A DNA stretch of 34,016 nt, taken from contig MVBO01000107.1 of assembly GCA_002261195.1 (NCBI GenBank), positions 16,184 to 50,199 of the forward strand, read 5' to 3'. Positions 1 through 10,843 of this stretch are shown one piece after another. The position numbers and the translations under genes were made by a program. Position 1 is the first letter of the stretch. Every line of letters starts with the position of its first letter. The stretch comes from Bifiguratus adelaidae. Taxonomy: Eukaryota; Mucoromycota; Endogonomycetes; Endogonales. Under the pieces are notes generated by a model, which was not told where the DNA came from, searched no databases, and saw only the letters and a program-made list of their open reading frames with translations.

Positions 1-1268
1 TTGGGAAGGAACAAGATACCGGAACCAACAAATGCTTTGAGAAGGAGGAACACAGCCTTTGAGGGACTTGCTTTGGGGGAATTCGTACGCTGCGAAGCAT
101 ATGAAATTGTACGCGATTTTAGCATAGGACGCTTGCCCTTGCCGTCGATTAGCAATGGTGTAGACTCGGTCACGGTGACTGATGAAGACAACTTTTCGGA
201 AGCTTCATTGTCGTCATCCAGATCGAGTCCCGCAAACTGATTAAAGAGATCATCGAGTGCTAGAAACTCGAGGAAATGACGCGTGCGTTTTATGGGCCGC
301 GCACCCAACTCTTCTCCACTGATGCAGTGCTCGGCATCAAAAGCTCCACGAGAGGAGACGGAGGGATGTACAGGCTGGCGAGCGGGATAAAAGTGAACCC
401 GTAATGGCAGTACTGTGGTGATGGAGGATTCCGTCTCCGGATCTACACCGGCGAGAGACTCGTGAGGGACCACATCTGCTTTATGAGCAGGTAAATCCTG
501 GAATAGAGGCGGGGCTAAGGGGAGGCGATAGGTGCGGTAGTCCGGTTTTTGCTCTGCGTCTTCATCGTCTAGATGGAGATCCGAGAGATCCGTATCCGTA
601 CTTGTGCGTCCGGCAGAGATTTCTGTGTCTTGCCCTCGCGCCAAAGGCGAGCTAGGATATTTTGCGGTTTCGTCGCCAAAGGATGATTTCTGGGCCTTTC
701 GAACACGATCGAAGTGGTATCGTCGCATACCACCAGGCTTATCGAGGTTGAGAAGTATCTCGCAATAGCCGAGTACATCACGACGCCGCACTTCTCGAAG
801 TTCTGACAGCGATGCTGACCGTCGTAATCGATAGTTTGCCTGCTTTCGCCGTAATTTTTCACGTAGCTTGTAGATGTCGCTCGTCACCGATCCACCAGGT
901 AATTGCAGATGCGTAGACGTCTCCATGCCCGTCGGCGTATCATTAGCTACTGCCGGCAAATTCTCAAGGCCAGCGGAAGCAAGCGTCTTCGGGAGCGGTG
1001 AAAACGTCGGACTCTGCACCGTAGCATCCTCAACCTCCACACTCTGATCATCTGACAAGCGTGACGAATCTCCAAAACTTGGCGAAGCATGCTCAGCGTC
1101 CCAAAAGGCAGAGCGAAACTTGGTTGCAGTCAGAAAAGGACTCGCAACCGGTGATGGCGTGGTAGAAAGCACTAGCCGAGGTTCTAGTGCTTCTACAAGA
1201 CATTCATCGGACAGTGCTTGTTCATAGACAGGCCTCCCTTCTTCATCCGACCCATGAACGTGAGACAT
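1..1268 (-). CDS. AVT3: Vacuolar amino acid transporter, AVT3-like (5' part, C-terminus cut off by window edge)
   Basis: The minus strand is open from the ATG at 1268 to the left edge with no stop and no needed intron, giving 422 residues. Most of this is a hydrophilic, acidic and Ser/Thr-rich cytosolic N-terminus. It contains a GGSVTSDIYKLREKLRRKQ segment and a PGGMRRYHFDRV segment, which resemble the conserved pre-membrane blocks of fungal Avt3/Avt4 proteins. The last visible residues, KAVFLLLKAFVGSGILFLP, are the start of the first transmembrane helix of the amino acid/auxin permease (AAAP) family. Known relatives export neutral amino acids from the vacuole. The long N-terminus is usual for Avt3. 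The remaining ten or so helices lie beyond position 1. Family assignment is fairly sure; AVT3 versus AVT4 is not settled. Confidence 0.82.
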   Translation of the reverse strand, partial: MSHVHGSDEEGRPVYEQALSDECLVEALEPRLVLSTTPSPVASPFLTATKFRSAFWDAEHASPSFGDSSRLSDDQSVEVEDATVQSPTFSPLPKTLASAGLENLPAVANDTPTGMETSTHLQLPGGSVTSDIYKLREKLRRKQANYRLRRSASLSELREVRRRDVLGYCEILLNLDKPGGMRRYHFDRVRKAQKSSFGDETAKYPSSPLARGQDTEISAGRTSTDTDLSDLHLDDEDAEQKPDYRTYRLPLAPPLFQDLPAHKADVVPHESLAGVDPETESSITTVLPLRVHFYPARQPVHPSVSSRGAFDAEHCISGEELGARPIKRTRHFLEFLALDDLFNQFAGLDLDDDNEASEKLSSSVTVTESTPLLIDGKGKRPMLKSRTISYASQRTNSPKASPSKAVFLLLKAFVGSGILFLP

Positions 1269-1840
1269 GATGAAGAAGAGTGCGCAGTTTTACTCATGAC
1301 AGCGATTGGCTCTTATTTCATTTCAGGGGAGTGACGATAAACGAGTATGCAATGCGCTGTGAGCAAGTCAATGCTTCGTTTGAGCCACTGAGAGGAGGAT
1401 TGGGGCTGGCAGAAGCATTTCTCGACGGTCTAGAGTACCTTGAACCAACACATTGTCTGCGATGAGGTGGTTGGCTTGGCTTTAGCTGAGCAATTTTTTA
1501 TTTTGCTGCGCCATGTCGCTTTTCCATTGTCTTATAATCTTGTTAGCTACTCCGCATGTTCGATGGCTGACATTCTGCAGGTAGAGTTTTTTGAAAGAGT
1601 CAATGAGATACGCATAGCTGATCGTGAAGGTAGATTGAGTCGATAGCCAAAAAGGTCGATAACTTGGCTGAGGGTCCAGTGAGTGATACATAAGCAGTGT
1701 TTATAGAACGACTCAAACAATGACTTTAGGCCAGATACGCATCATACATTGGATCTGAAAATCAAGAACATGCACTGCCCAATTCTCTTACATGTCTAGC
1801 TGCAAATCTATCTTGAAGCAGCGTTCATCTAGGATTAAAT
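1269..1840. other. Intergenic region upstream of the AVT3-like gene
   Basis: These 572 bases separate the AVT3-like start from the stop codon of the O-methyltransferase-like fragment. The short open frames here have no recognisable motif and no codon pattern I trust. It probably holds the AVT3 promoter and the 3' end of the fragment. I see no RNA gene or repeat. Confidence 0.5.
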
Positions 1841-2253
1841 TCACGCCTTGAGGGTGACAACTTGCAGCGCGTCTACGGCACTTTGACCATCGGGAAAGGT
1901 AATAGTTGCCTTAAGCTGCTCGGAAGAGTACTTGGGATGGGTAGATACATAATCTACAAAGTCTGGGGCACCGGGGACGAGGGCATTGTCTGCTACGAGG
2001 ATTGTTCGCTATTTGAAAGGTGAGCACCCATAGCTCTGCGCCAAATCGGGGTTCTCTTTGTAGTTCTTACCTTCTTCATCCACCCTACATGTTCCATAGC
2101 CTTGAGATCCTGCAGATAGAGTTCTCTCACGTGATCCATGAAGACAATGCCCGGTACTTTAGGTTCCCATTGCTTGGCATACTTCTCGATGACATCGAAC
2201 GCGGTGCCACGAATCACAGTGTCCTTACATGTCTCGTCACTCACCTTGAGCAT
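1841..2253 (-). pseudogene. Catechol O-methyltransferase-like gene, C-terminal half only (probable remnant)
   Basis: Two exons (2253..2071 and 2008..1841, intron 2009..2070 with GTAAGA/ATAG ends) give up to 116 residues that match the second half of catechol O-methyltransferase. The block IVFMDHVRELYLQDL corresponds to the family's VFLDHWKDRYLPD. RTILVADNALVPGAPDF corresponds to the GTVLLADNVICPGAPDF block. The metal-binding Asp of the first block and Asp-Asn of the second are kept. The N-terminal half, including the SAM-binding ELGxYxGYSA motif, was not found in any minus-strand frame of the 500 bases before the divergent MME1 start. The ATG at 2253 is only the nearest in-frame candidate; the frame is open up to 2469. 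Either the gene is truncated or an upstream exon has diverged beyond recognition. Homology of the C-terminal part is well supported; pseudogene status is inference. Confidence 0.6.
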
Positions 2254-2749
2254 CCCAGTGGAACTTGAACGTTTTATTGGCCATGACCGAGAATAAGAGT
2301 CCACCAAGACAGAGAACGAACCGAAAAAGAGACTCAAGAAATCAAACGTTCTTGGCGCTGAATCTAAGCCCGAAATTGATCCGGAACTTTCCATTTGAAC
2401 ACACGTTGCGGACGCAGGTATCCATGGCCATGAAAGGATCATCGAACAATTCAATGTGAGATTGACCAATTATGGGCCAATTGTGGACGGCGCAATGAAA
2501 ATGGACATTGGAAGGGCATGGAACCCTACGACCTGGATACCCGAAACAAGTGAGCACGATTCATCCCATAGTTGATGCACATCCAGTGTAACGTTTCGCC
2601 ATCGCATCAGAGTCAATAACAAGATCAATGGCATCTTTCCATTGTTTCGCACAAGATTGAGTCATCCTAGAAATTTCGGCCAGTTGAAGACTGTCTTGCC
2701 CGTCAGTGCTCTACACGCTCCAGTTAGACACTGATCCGTCACTTCTCTA
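2254..2749. other. Region between the COMT-like fragment and MME1, no gene recognised
   Basis: This 496-base stretch should hold the N-terminal half of the O-methyltransferase if that gene were intact, yet none of the three minus-strand frames shows the SAM-binding motif. Short open frames exist on both strands but match nothing I know. The right end must contain the MME1 promoter. Confidence 0.45.
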
Positions 2750-4007
2750 ATGGAGAGTGAAGCGACGGAAGAGGGCAGTCGGCCGGCCTATATTGATGTC
2801 TGCATTGCTGGTGGATTAGGCGGATCAACGGCCGATTTTATGATGCACAGGTACGTGATCTCGGACAACAACATGTGGCTCACTAGTGTATAGTGTGGAC
2901 ACGGTCAAGACACGTTTGCAAGGGCAACCTACGCCTTACAATCTGGCGCCCAAGTACACTAGTATGTTGCAGACATTTCGAACTATACTACAGGAAGAAG
3001 GGGTCAGAAGCGGTTTGTACGGCGGAGTGACACCGGCGATCCTCGGATCTCGTAAGTGAATACTCTTCGCTCTGGCCAAAGGTTAACGGATAGCCTAGTG
3101 CCTTCAACCGTCATCTACTTTGGCACCTACGAATACACGAAACGAAACTTGACCGATGCAGGTTCACCCGAAGTATTAGCCCATTTAGCGGCCGGTTCCA
3201 TGGGTGATCTTGCTGCTTCTGTTGTCTATGTACCATCAGAAGTTCTAAAGACACGAATGCAACTGCAAGGCCGCTACAACAACCCACATTTTATGAGTGG
3301 ATACAATTACCAAGGGACATGGCATGCTATCAAGATGGCAAGTAGAATCACCATTTTGCTATCTCACGTTGCTGAACGGGCTTCTTGTCCAACAGATTGG
3401 CAAAGTAGAAGGATGGGCCTCGCTTTATCATGGATACCTGGCTACGCTTGTCCGAGACGTTCCATTTTCCGCCCTCCAATTCGCATTTTACGGTAAGTGT
3501 TTGCGATGCACCCTATGGACCGGTGCTGATACCGATAAGAACAATTCAAAAAGCTCGCCATCCGACGACACACGGATGCCGACCAACCGCTGACACTCGT
3601 TGAAGAAATCATCACTGGTTCTATGGCGGGTGGTATTGCTGGCGCCATCACAACGCCACTAGACGTCGTCAAGACACTGTTACAAACCCAAAAACGCAAG
3701 CCCTTGTCCACTCATGAAGGTAGGTAGTATATTGGACATATTATATCGTCTAAAGGATGCTTTTGAAATAGATTTCACGTTATCTCGCCATCCTTCATTT
3801 ATGTCGCTGCCTCCTTCCAAACTACCTACGGGCATCATTTCGGGCCTCATCAATAACTTCAAGCAACAAGGGCTGTCTGGTCTCTTTCGTGGACTTGGGC
3901 CACGTGTATCCTGGACAAGTCTACAGAGTGCCATCATGTTTATGATTTACGAGCAAGTTCTCGAGCTTGAGAAACGTTTACGTATAGAGGGAGTAATTAC
4001 TTGGTAG
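2750..4007 (+). CDS. MME1: Mitochondrial carrier, Mme1 (YMR166C) type
   Basis: Six exons (2750..2850, 2894..3051, 3099..3337, 3396..3492, 3540..3719, 3772..4007) encode 336 residues. Three carrier repeats carry signatures [28 protein letters not shown] and [14 protein letters not shown]. The stretches [39 protein letters not shown] and [16 protein letters not shown] match yeast Ymr166c/Mme1 closely. That protein is described as a magnesium exporter of the inner mitochondrial membrane. Intron 3 (3338..3395) needs a GC donor (ATG then GCAAGT); the other four are GT-AG. The third-repeat signature lacks the usual Arg after VKT (VKTLLQ). The gene ends 96 bp from the convergent GCN2 stop. Transport substrate is inferred from the family. 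Confidence 0.88.
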
Positions 4008-4103
4008 AGGATACCCATATTTGCATGGTTCTTGTGTGCATAGATGTTTCTAACGGAGTTTATAGAATGTACAATAGATTTACAAACCAGCCATGATCGC
4101 CTT

Positions 4104-7100
4104 CTAGTCACTGAGGGGGTATAAGACCGAATAGTCGTCTCTATAAGAATATATCCAGACACACGAATGTCCGTCCTTTCTAAACTTTACTATCGTTTCA
4201 TGAATGTCTGCGATTTGATCTGCTTGCTGCTCCGTGCCCATGCTCTGTACTAGAGGACGCAACCTTAACGAATGCCACGATCGACATCCCGTGTACTCAC
4301 CACCTCGGTAACCAGCATTATCCCATATATTGAATGCCATCATCTTGCGCAGAAAATCTTTGGGCAAGTCCACGGCAAGCACCTCGCATTTGGCTAAGTG
4401 AGTATCACCCACCAAGGAGGATATATTCGCGATGGCTAGAAATGTGGAATAAGAGGAATATTTGTGCGGAGATATCGTCTTGCCCACCTTTTTCCTCGTA
4501 CAGCTTCTTCCGCTGGTGCTTGCCTTTCTGTGGTCCTTGTTGCTTTCGACTGGTCTGTTCGGTGAAAAATACTTGGACTCGGAGATCTCTACGCTTGCTG
4601 TCTTGAGCAACAACACCAACATTACCACCTAAGACTTCGTGTCGAAGAGGTTTGGCTTTTAGGGCCACAGTTAGAAGCACATTCGTGCCCGTTTGTGATG
4701 ATTGCCTCACCTATTTCAACATGATCCTTGGGCTTTAGTTCCTGCTTTTTTGATCTACCGGCGTATTGAGCGTGATCGACCCTCCATTGCTCGGTAATTT
4801 CGGAGTACAAGTGATGTACAAGGTTATCCCGAGGCACTGCGCGACAACATCAGTCTCGGATGCATAACATGGCATCGATCCACTCACCCTCGATTTCCGA
4901 TTTGCGAAGCACATCTTTTACCTTGACTGTGGATGACTCTTTCGGAGCAGACTTGTTTTCCTGATTCTTGTGTTTGACAATGACGATCCAATTGATACCA
5001 AGGCCCCTGCATTGGACGGCGAGTTCTTCAGCGGTCAGTGTGTTGAGATCATCATATTGGAAATCAGCACGAATATTTCCAGCCCAAAGATCACGGACAA
5101 TTTCCATGCGCTCATGTAAGAGAACCTTGCCAAAGCTTGCAACATAGACATCACACTGCTTGGTAGCCCAAACACCAAGGCTACGAATCTCTGCGCCTTT
5201 GTTCATTTGCTGTTGCTTGATGTGGGCAAATTGCCATTGTTCCAAGTCTCGCATGATTTTCTGCACAGCAATGTTGACGCCTACAGCATGAACTCGACGT
5301 GAATTTGTTGGCCTGACCCCGGCGAAACGATTGAGAAGGGAGTCGTATCGACCTCCAACCGCCAAAATGTCTCTTCGTGGCCGACGCGTAGATTCAGTGG
5401 AGTCGATGACAGCCTCAAAGACCAAGCCAGATTGATAGTAATGATTATGGTAGAACAAAAGCGGGAAGAACACGAATTTGGTGGTGATACCGAGCTGCTT
5501 TGCATACAAGATCAACTGCCGCAGTTGAAGTCCAGCATCCCGAATCTTTTTTTTCGTTGCTTCATCGACCAAGCTCTCAAGTTTGCGGAAAGTGGGATCA
5601 AGATCGCCTCATGAGGGCAAGAATGTTAAACAATGCTCCAGTGGTTACTTCCTCTAGCCACTCACCCTGTATATCAAACGTTGCTAAATCTTCAAGTGTA
5701 TTCCTCGACAACTGAGCGCTCGCTCGTAATTCATTACGAACAGCGGTGAATGAAGTCCCGCGGCCCAGTCGCATCAGTTGTGTAGAAACCGCCTTCCTTT
5801 GGTCCGGATTGACTCGGCAAAATTCAAAAATAGCTTCACTGATGGCTCCATGGCTGATAACGAAATAAAACGCGCCATTTTGATACGTGGGAAAGCTGTC
5901 CAGAACCTCGTCCACTACTTTGATCACTTCGGCCTCGGCAAGTGCAAGGTTTTTAGACGAATGAACTACGTCAAAATCCACTTCCAAAACCGATTCAGGT
6001 TGACCACCAGCAGGGTTTTGTCGCCATACTCGATCAAAAATAAAGCGTTTGCAATCCTTCAAGTCCTTCTTTCGCGCTACGAACCGCGCAAAGGGGACGG
6101 TGAGATCGAAGGGAAGTTGAACAAGGACACCATCTCGGTCCATCAGTTGTACTGGTTCCTTCCAACCATGGTCATAAAGATCGTTTTTAGGCATGAGAAG
6201 TGGAGCGGAGACTTCGATAGCTCCATGTCGCCGAAAGACTTTACTGAGTTCGTCGCGGACCTTGTCATAAAATAAGGCTTTGAATAGATCGAAAGCCTTG
6301 TCCGCTTCCGAATGATAATCAAAAGTGAAGTCCTTCAATGGATCAGAAGACTGCGAGAACATGGCGGTCATGAGTTCACTGTAGTAGCGAGTATTCGGAT
6401 TCGCAATTGTACGCACGCACTCTTGAATGTATTCCGATTCCATTTTCGGTGGGAGCAAGTTGGACCGAAGCAAGGCAAAGCTCGTTGGGCGGTCTTTCGG
6501 CGTATGCTGTAAAAGCATGGTGATGATAGTCCTTTGATTGACCATGGATTCGGGGAAGTCAGATGGGAATTGAGGCTGCTTTGCTCGCAAACCTTTCAGG
6601 GTATTGATCCGCTCCACGCCAGTTGAGAAATGGTAGCATAATTCGAAGAAGATAATGCCTAAAGAATACATGTCAACCTTGTTGCTGTATCTGGCGCCGG
6701 CAGCACCGAGATTGTTCGGGTCTGGGATGATCTCAGGTGCGACGTACAAGGTTGTACCGACGCCGGTGGTAAGCGATTCATCCACACCGTAAGAATTAGC
6801 CTGGCTGCTGCCTATCAGTTCCCCAGCGTCAATCAAGGTCTGATTCGTGGTCGCCAAACCAAAATCCCCAATTTTGACGTCGTTGTTCGAATCCAAGAAG
6901 ACGTTGCTTGGCTTGAGATCTCGGTGTATCATAGACTGCCCATGAATGTGGACCAATCCTTCAAGTATCTGTCGAAACAAACGCCATGCCTCCTGCTCGT
7001 CCATACCAACATCGATCGCATCCTGCAGCGTCTTCTTTTCACAATACTCCATCTGAATATATAAGATGTGTGTGAAGCGAGATGAGTCAGGATCGGAGCT

Positions 7101-9491
7101 GGAAATGGCCCGATCGCGTCGTGTTCCCGTATGCTTTCGAGCAAGCTGACTGCTGTAGGGATCAGATTCCGTATCGTCTGTCTCATTGTGGGCCTCTTCT
7201 TCGGATTGAGACATTTCGAACGCAATGTTCGAGTAGCTCTTGGACCGATCAGTCGACAGAAAGTCAAAGCTACGCCTTTTGGAGACCTCTTCGACATCAC
7301 TGGATTCGTCGAGCTTGCTATCGTCAGAATCATCAAAATAGGCTTCGTCGCCGTCCGAACTCTCCATCTCTCCGTTGTCGTCTTCAAGCCAAGTGGTGTA
7401 ATATCTCACCACGTATTGGTGATGTAGTCTCGAAAGCGTCGTGACTTCTCTCAAAATCTTTTTTGCATTCTCCGAGCGAGGGTCGATACGGACCTTTTTG
7501 ATTGCGTAAAAACGAGAGTCTAAGTTGTTTCTCGCCTTCACTACTTCGCCAAATCCTCCTCGGCCAAGGAATTCCACTTCCTGAAAGTCCGTTCTATACC
7601 GTGAGCTGCTAGTTACGAAAGATTTTGCCTGGGTGGCATTTGCGTCTGATGGGGAAACCAAAGCCGTAGAATTGAACATTGAGAGAGCATTGTCAGGGTC
7701 GTACGGGTTTATAGGATTGGTATGCGCAATCATTGGCAAATGCAACTCTGTATACTTCTTCTCTCGTTGACTCGGTCGCTGGTTTGTGATTGCTGCACTC
7801 GGCCGCACGACTCGGTACTCGACATCAGAATCCTCGTTGGAGAAGAACGGCATCTTGAGTATGTCGAACACAGAAGGTCGCTTTTTGGGACTCTCTTGGA
7901 AACATTTTCTGAGCAAATCTTGCAGCGCTTCTGGCAAATTCGTCCCAGGACCTTCAAGGTATTTGGTGGGACATGCGTACTCGAAAGTCGTACCTAAGCC
8001 AGCAATCATTTCGACAAGTACGACGCCAAGTGACCATATGTCATTTTTCTGGCCGTAGTTGTATCGGGTTTCTTTGCTTTCAGGCGATTGCCATAGGCCG
8101 TTAAAGCGTGACATAACATCACTTGTACTTCCAGATTGCTCCGCATTCTTGATTTTACGAGCGTAGCTGACGTGACAAAGCTTCATAGTTTGGCTACTTC
8201 CGATCAAGCAAGTGCGACAAGTAATGCTTCCGTGAATGAAATTGCTGGAATGAAGAGCATGAACTCCGTAAAGGATCTGCTTCATGTAATGCTTTGCTTT
8301 AGAGACTTCCAATGTCGAGCAAACGCGGAGAATGTCTTGCAGGCTCCCGGCATTCTGATACTCCGTCAGTATATGTAATAGCCACTGTTGGCCCTTGCGC
8401 TGAAGTTGGCTCTCGTACACCGGCACAATGTTTGGATGCCGGAAAGTCTTTAGTCGATCCAGATCCCGTTCTACGTCGGTCAAGATCTTCTTGCCATTCG
8501 CCGTTAAGTAGATGGGAGCCGATAACTCAATGGTCAATAGAGCGAGTTGTGCTAGCGTTTCGATGTTTTTTGTCACCGGTACCACAAGGCGCGTAACTCC
8601 AAGCTCACCAGAATGTATACACGAGCCCAACTTGACCGCGCTAAAGAATATGGGATCGTCGGCAACAGATCCATCCGCCCGAGGTTCATTATAGGATACA
8701 GGATGATCGAAAGCAAGTATTTCCGTAATCTCAGCATCGCGTTGCGACTCGCCATTGACTAGGTCTTCACCCTCAAAATGGATTCGATTTTGCTTACGTT
8801 TTTCATTCTGCCCCTTCACCAAGTCTCGTTTGCGCTGCAGCTCCTCTGCCATGCGCGCTTCAATAGATTCCATTTCAGCGCGATTTTGAGCCTCGACCAA
8901 TTCCTGTTGCCGATGAGATTCTTCGATGGCTTTTTCCGTTTCAAGCATTTCCGCTTCCTTCTTTCTTTCCATCATCCTTTCATGGAAGCTGAGAGGATCC
9001 GGTTCGCGATTGTGCTGATCAAGGAAAGAGCAAATATGCTCCGCAATGTCATATATCATCTCTGATCCGACATTTGCCTTGGCGAGTTTTGGAAGTGAGT
9101 AAGCCAACTCATCCACTTCTTTTTTCGTTAAGCCTGCCGTGTCCTGTATGCGCAACTCTGGCACCACCATGGGATACGTTTTCGGAAATCTAGCAGCCAC
9201 AACTATCAACCCACCATTATGCATGCATATTCCTATTTTCACTTACTTTACATACAAATCGGCCGAGCAGTGTTGTTGCGTACGCTCGCCATGAGGCAGG
9301 AGGTGCAATTTAAATTCAAGCGCCGGATTGGCCACCTTGTGCAAGCATAAATGACTCACAATATAATGTCTCCTCTGCACACTCACCTTCCACGGTGTCG
9401 CCGTCTCCAGCTTTGTAAAATCATCCATATAGATGGCTTGCAGAGCATCCAATTCGAGCTGTTGACGCTCTTGAAGCTCTGCAAAGTCCAT
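4104..9491 (-). CDS. GCN2: eIF2-alpha kinase GCN2, complete, eight exons
   Basis: Exons 9491..9387, 9335..9247, 9189..5666, 5607..4888, 4836..4711, 4655..4488, 4435..4301 and 4249..4104 join in frame to 1670 residues. Order of domains: RWD (residues 1-130, with FPKTYPMVVPEL), which binds Gcn1; a charged coiled coil (130-210); a pseudokinase (about 260-530) with HGS in place of HRD; an active kinase (about 600-965) with GRGGFGEV, YVVRYYTTWLEDD, HRDLKPSNVFLD and DFGLAT, plus the long acidic insert typical of GCN2; a histidyl-tRNA-synthetase-like domain (about 1010-1490); and a C-terminal dimerisation/ribosome-binding domain. It phosphorylates eIF2-alpha when uncharged tRNA or stalled ribosomes accumulate. 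The MDFAELQE start was preferred because it begins the RWD; an in-frame ATG exists at 9557. The C-terminal intron choices rest on frame and splice signals only. Confidence 0.95.
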
Positions 9492-9624
9492 GGGGCGTGT
9501 ATCCGTCGTGTGTTTTTGTTTTATAGCGCAGGGTGTAGAATGCGAATTGTACACCAAGAAAAGAGCTCGTGACGTCTTTGTAATGGGATGAGTGGAAGTC
9601 TACAACTTCCGAGTGGCCAATCTC

Positions 9625-9640
9625 TTGCACGTACGTGCAA
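9625..9640. promoter_or_regulatory. Perfect 16-bp palindrome with two ACGT cores
   Basis: TTGCACGTACGTGCAA equals its own reverse complement. It sits nearly midway between the GCN2 and CAP2 start codons. The overlapping ACGT cores resemble sites for bZIP or bHLH dimers, but no specific factor can be named. Confidence 0.55.
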
Positions 9641-9724
9641 ATGGCACTAGACTGCGCTCGAATGCATCAAGACAACCTGGGAGACCAAAGATAACCAAAG
9701 GAGAAAGTGACGTTGAATTGCCCT

Positions 9725-9742
9725 CTTTGGCTTCTTTGGCTT
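9725..9742. repeat. Tandem 9-bp repeat CTTTGGCTT
   Basis: Two exact copies of CTTTGGCTT abut, followed by a further CTT. The repeat lies 32 bp before the CAP2 ATG in a pyrimidine-rich leader. It may be a factor site or simple sequence. Confidence 0.5.
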
Positions 9743-9773
9743 CTTATTGCGCGCTCAACTTATTCCCTCCACC

Positions 9774-10775
9774 ATGGCAAGTGGATAGACAAGGGCTATC
9801 ACCGCCTACTAACACCAGCATAGGCTGACCAGTATGATTGCGCATTGGATCTCATGCGAAGACTTCCTCCTCAAAACACTGAAGAAAATCTCGCCAAACT
9901 CATAGACTTGGTACCTCACCTGGCAGATGACCTTCTAAGCACCGTGGACCAGCCACTCAAGGTTAGAAGATGCAAGCAAACGGGTAAAGACTACCTTGTG
10001 TGCGACTATAATCGAGATGGAGACGCGTATAGGTAGGTGTTGCTCTCTGCAAAACGGCTACTCACGCGGTTAGGTCGCCATGGTCCAACGAATACGACCC
10101 TGCATTGGCCGATGGTGCGCAACCTTCCGAGAAGCTACGGTTACTTGAAGTGACAGCCAACGAGGCTTTCGATACCTATCGTGAGATGTAAGCTTGCATG
10201 GTCATGTCACAATATCGTTCGATGGATGTTTATGGGTGTTAGGTATTTTGAAGGAGGCATATCCTCCGTGTATTTGTGGGATCTAGATGATGGCTTTGCG
10301 GGTGTGGTACTGATCAAGAAAGGTAGGAGCTCAAACGGGAAAGATTGTACCTTATTTACACGTCTACTCAGTGGGTGACGGCGTTCGCAGAATGAAAGGC
10401 GCCTGGGATTCTATCCATGTCTTTGAGGCTCAAGAACGTGGACGTATGGGCCACTATAAGCTAACGTCCACCGTGCTCTTGTACATGATCACCAACAAGC
10501 AAGATTTGGGCAACATGAACTTGTCGGGAAGCATGACACGACAGGCTGAGCAAGAGATGCCTCTGGATGGACCCTCAGCACACATTGCCAATATTGGACG
10601 CATGGTGGAGGATATGGAAATGAAGATGCGCAATCTCTTGCAAGAAGTATATTTTGGCAAGACCAAGGATATTGTGAACGATTTGAGAAGCGTCGGGTCT
10701 CTGCGGGAAAGCGAGAGAAATGCTCATATCCAACGAGAGCTGGTTGGAAAGCTCATGGAGCGTGGTAGTCGATAG
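9774..10775 (+). CDS. CAP2: F-actin capping protein beta subunit
   Basis: Five exons (9774..9776, 9824..10032, 10074..10187, 10243..10322, 10372..10775) give 269 residues, the normal size for CapZ beta. Diagnostic blocks are [13 protein letters not shown] near the start, [37 protein letters not shown] and a C-terminal amphipathic helix around [14 protein letters not shown]. With the alpha subunit it caps actin barbed ends. The first exon is the ATG alone: the only join giving [11 protein letters not shown] uses a GC donor (ATG then GCAAGT) and the acceptor at 9823, with a strong CTACTAAC branch site. The GT donor nearby would put a stop in frame. The gene ends 68 bp from the convergent FMP25 stop. 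Confidence 0.93.
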
Positions 10776-10843
10776 AGGACATGTAGAGTTGGATCCCTCT
10801 ACAAATATAAGTCTATTTCAATCTTGCCCTTGTTCAGAGACAT

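Larger units (their letters stand above)
9492..9773. promoter_or_regulatory. Divergent promoter region of GCN2 and CAP2
   Basis: These 282 bases lie between the two start codons, so both promoters must be here. The region holds a perfect 16-bp palindrome (9625..9640) and a tandem 9-bp repeat (9725..9742). No TATA box is obvious. Confidence 0.6.

Noticed and set aside
1-240. Plus-strand open frame of 79 codons at the left edge
   Set aside because: It is antisense to the AVT3-like coding frame, which has clear family motifs in the same bases.
2222-2574. Plus-strand reading frame with protein-like composition interrupted by two stops
   Set aside because: It matches no family I know, starts antisense to the COMT-like exon and has no start or splice signals, so it is probably chance.
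4249-4301. Read-through of the last GCN2 intron (the frame stays open)
   Set aside because: The GTGAGT donor, CTCTAG acceptor and in-frame join favour a real 51-nt intron, although retention would not break the frame.
5778-6275. Plus-strand open frame of 165 codons inside the GCN2 locus
   Set aside because: It is antisense to the HisRS-like domain of GCN2, whose frame is fully supported.
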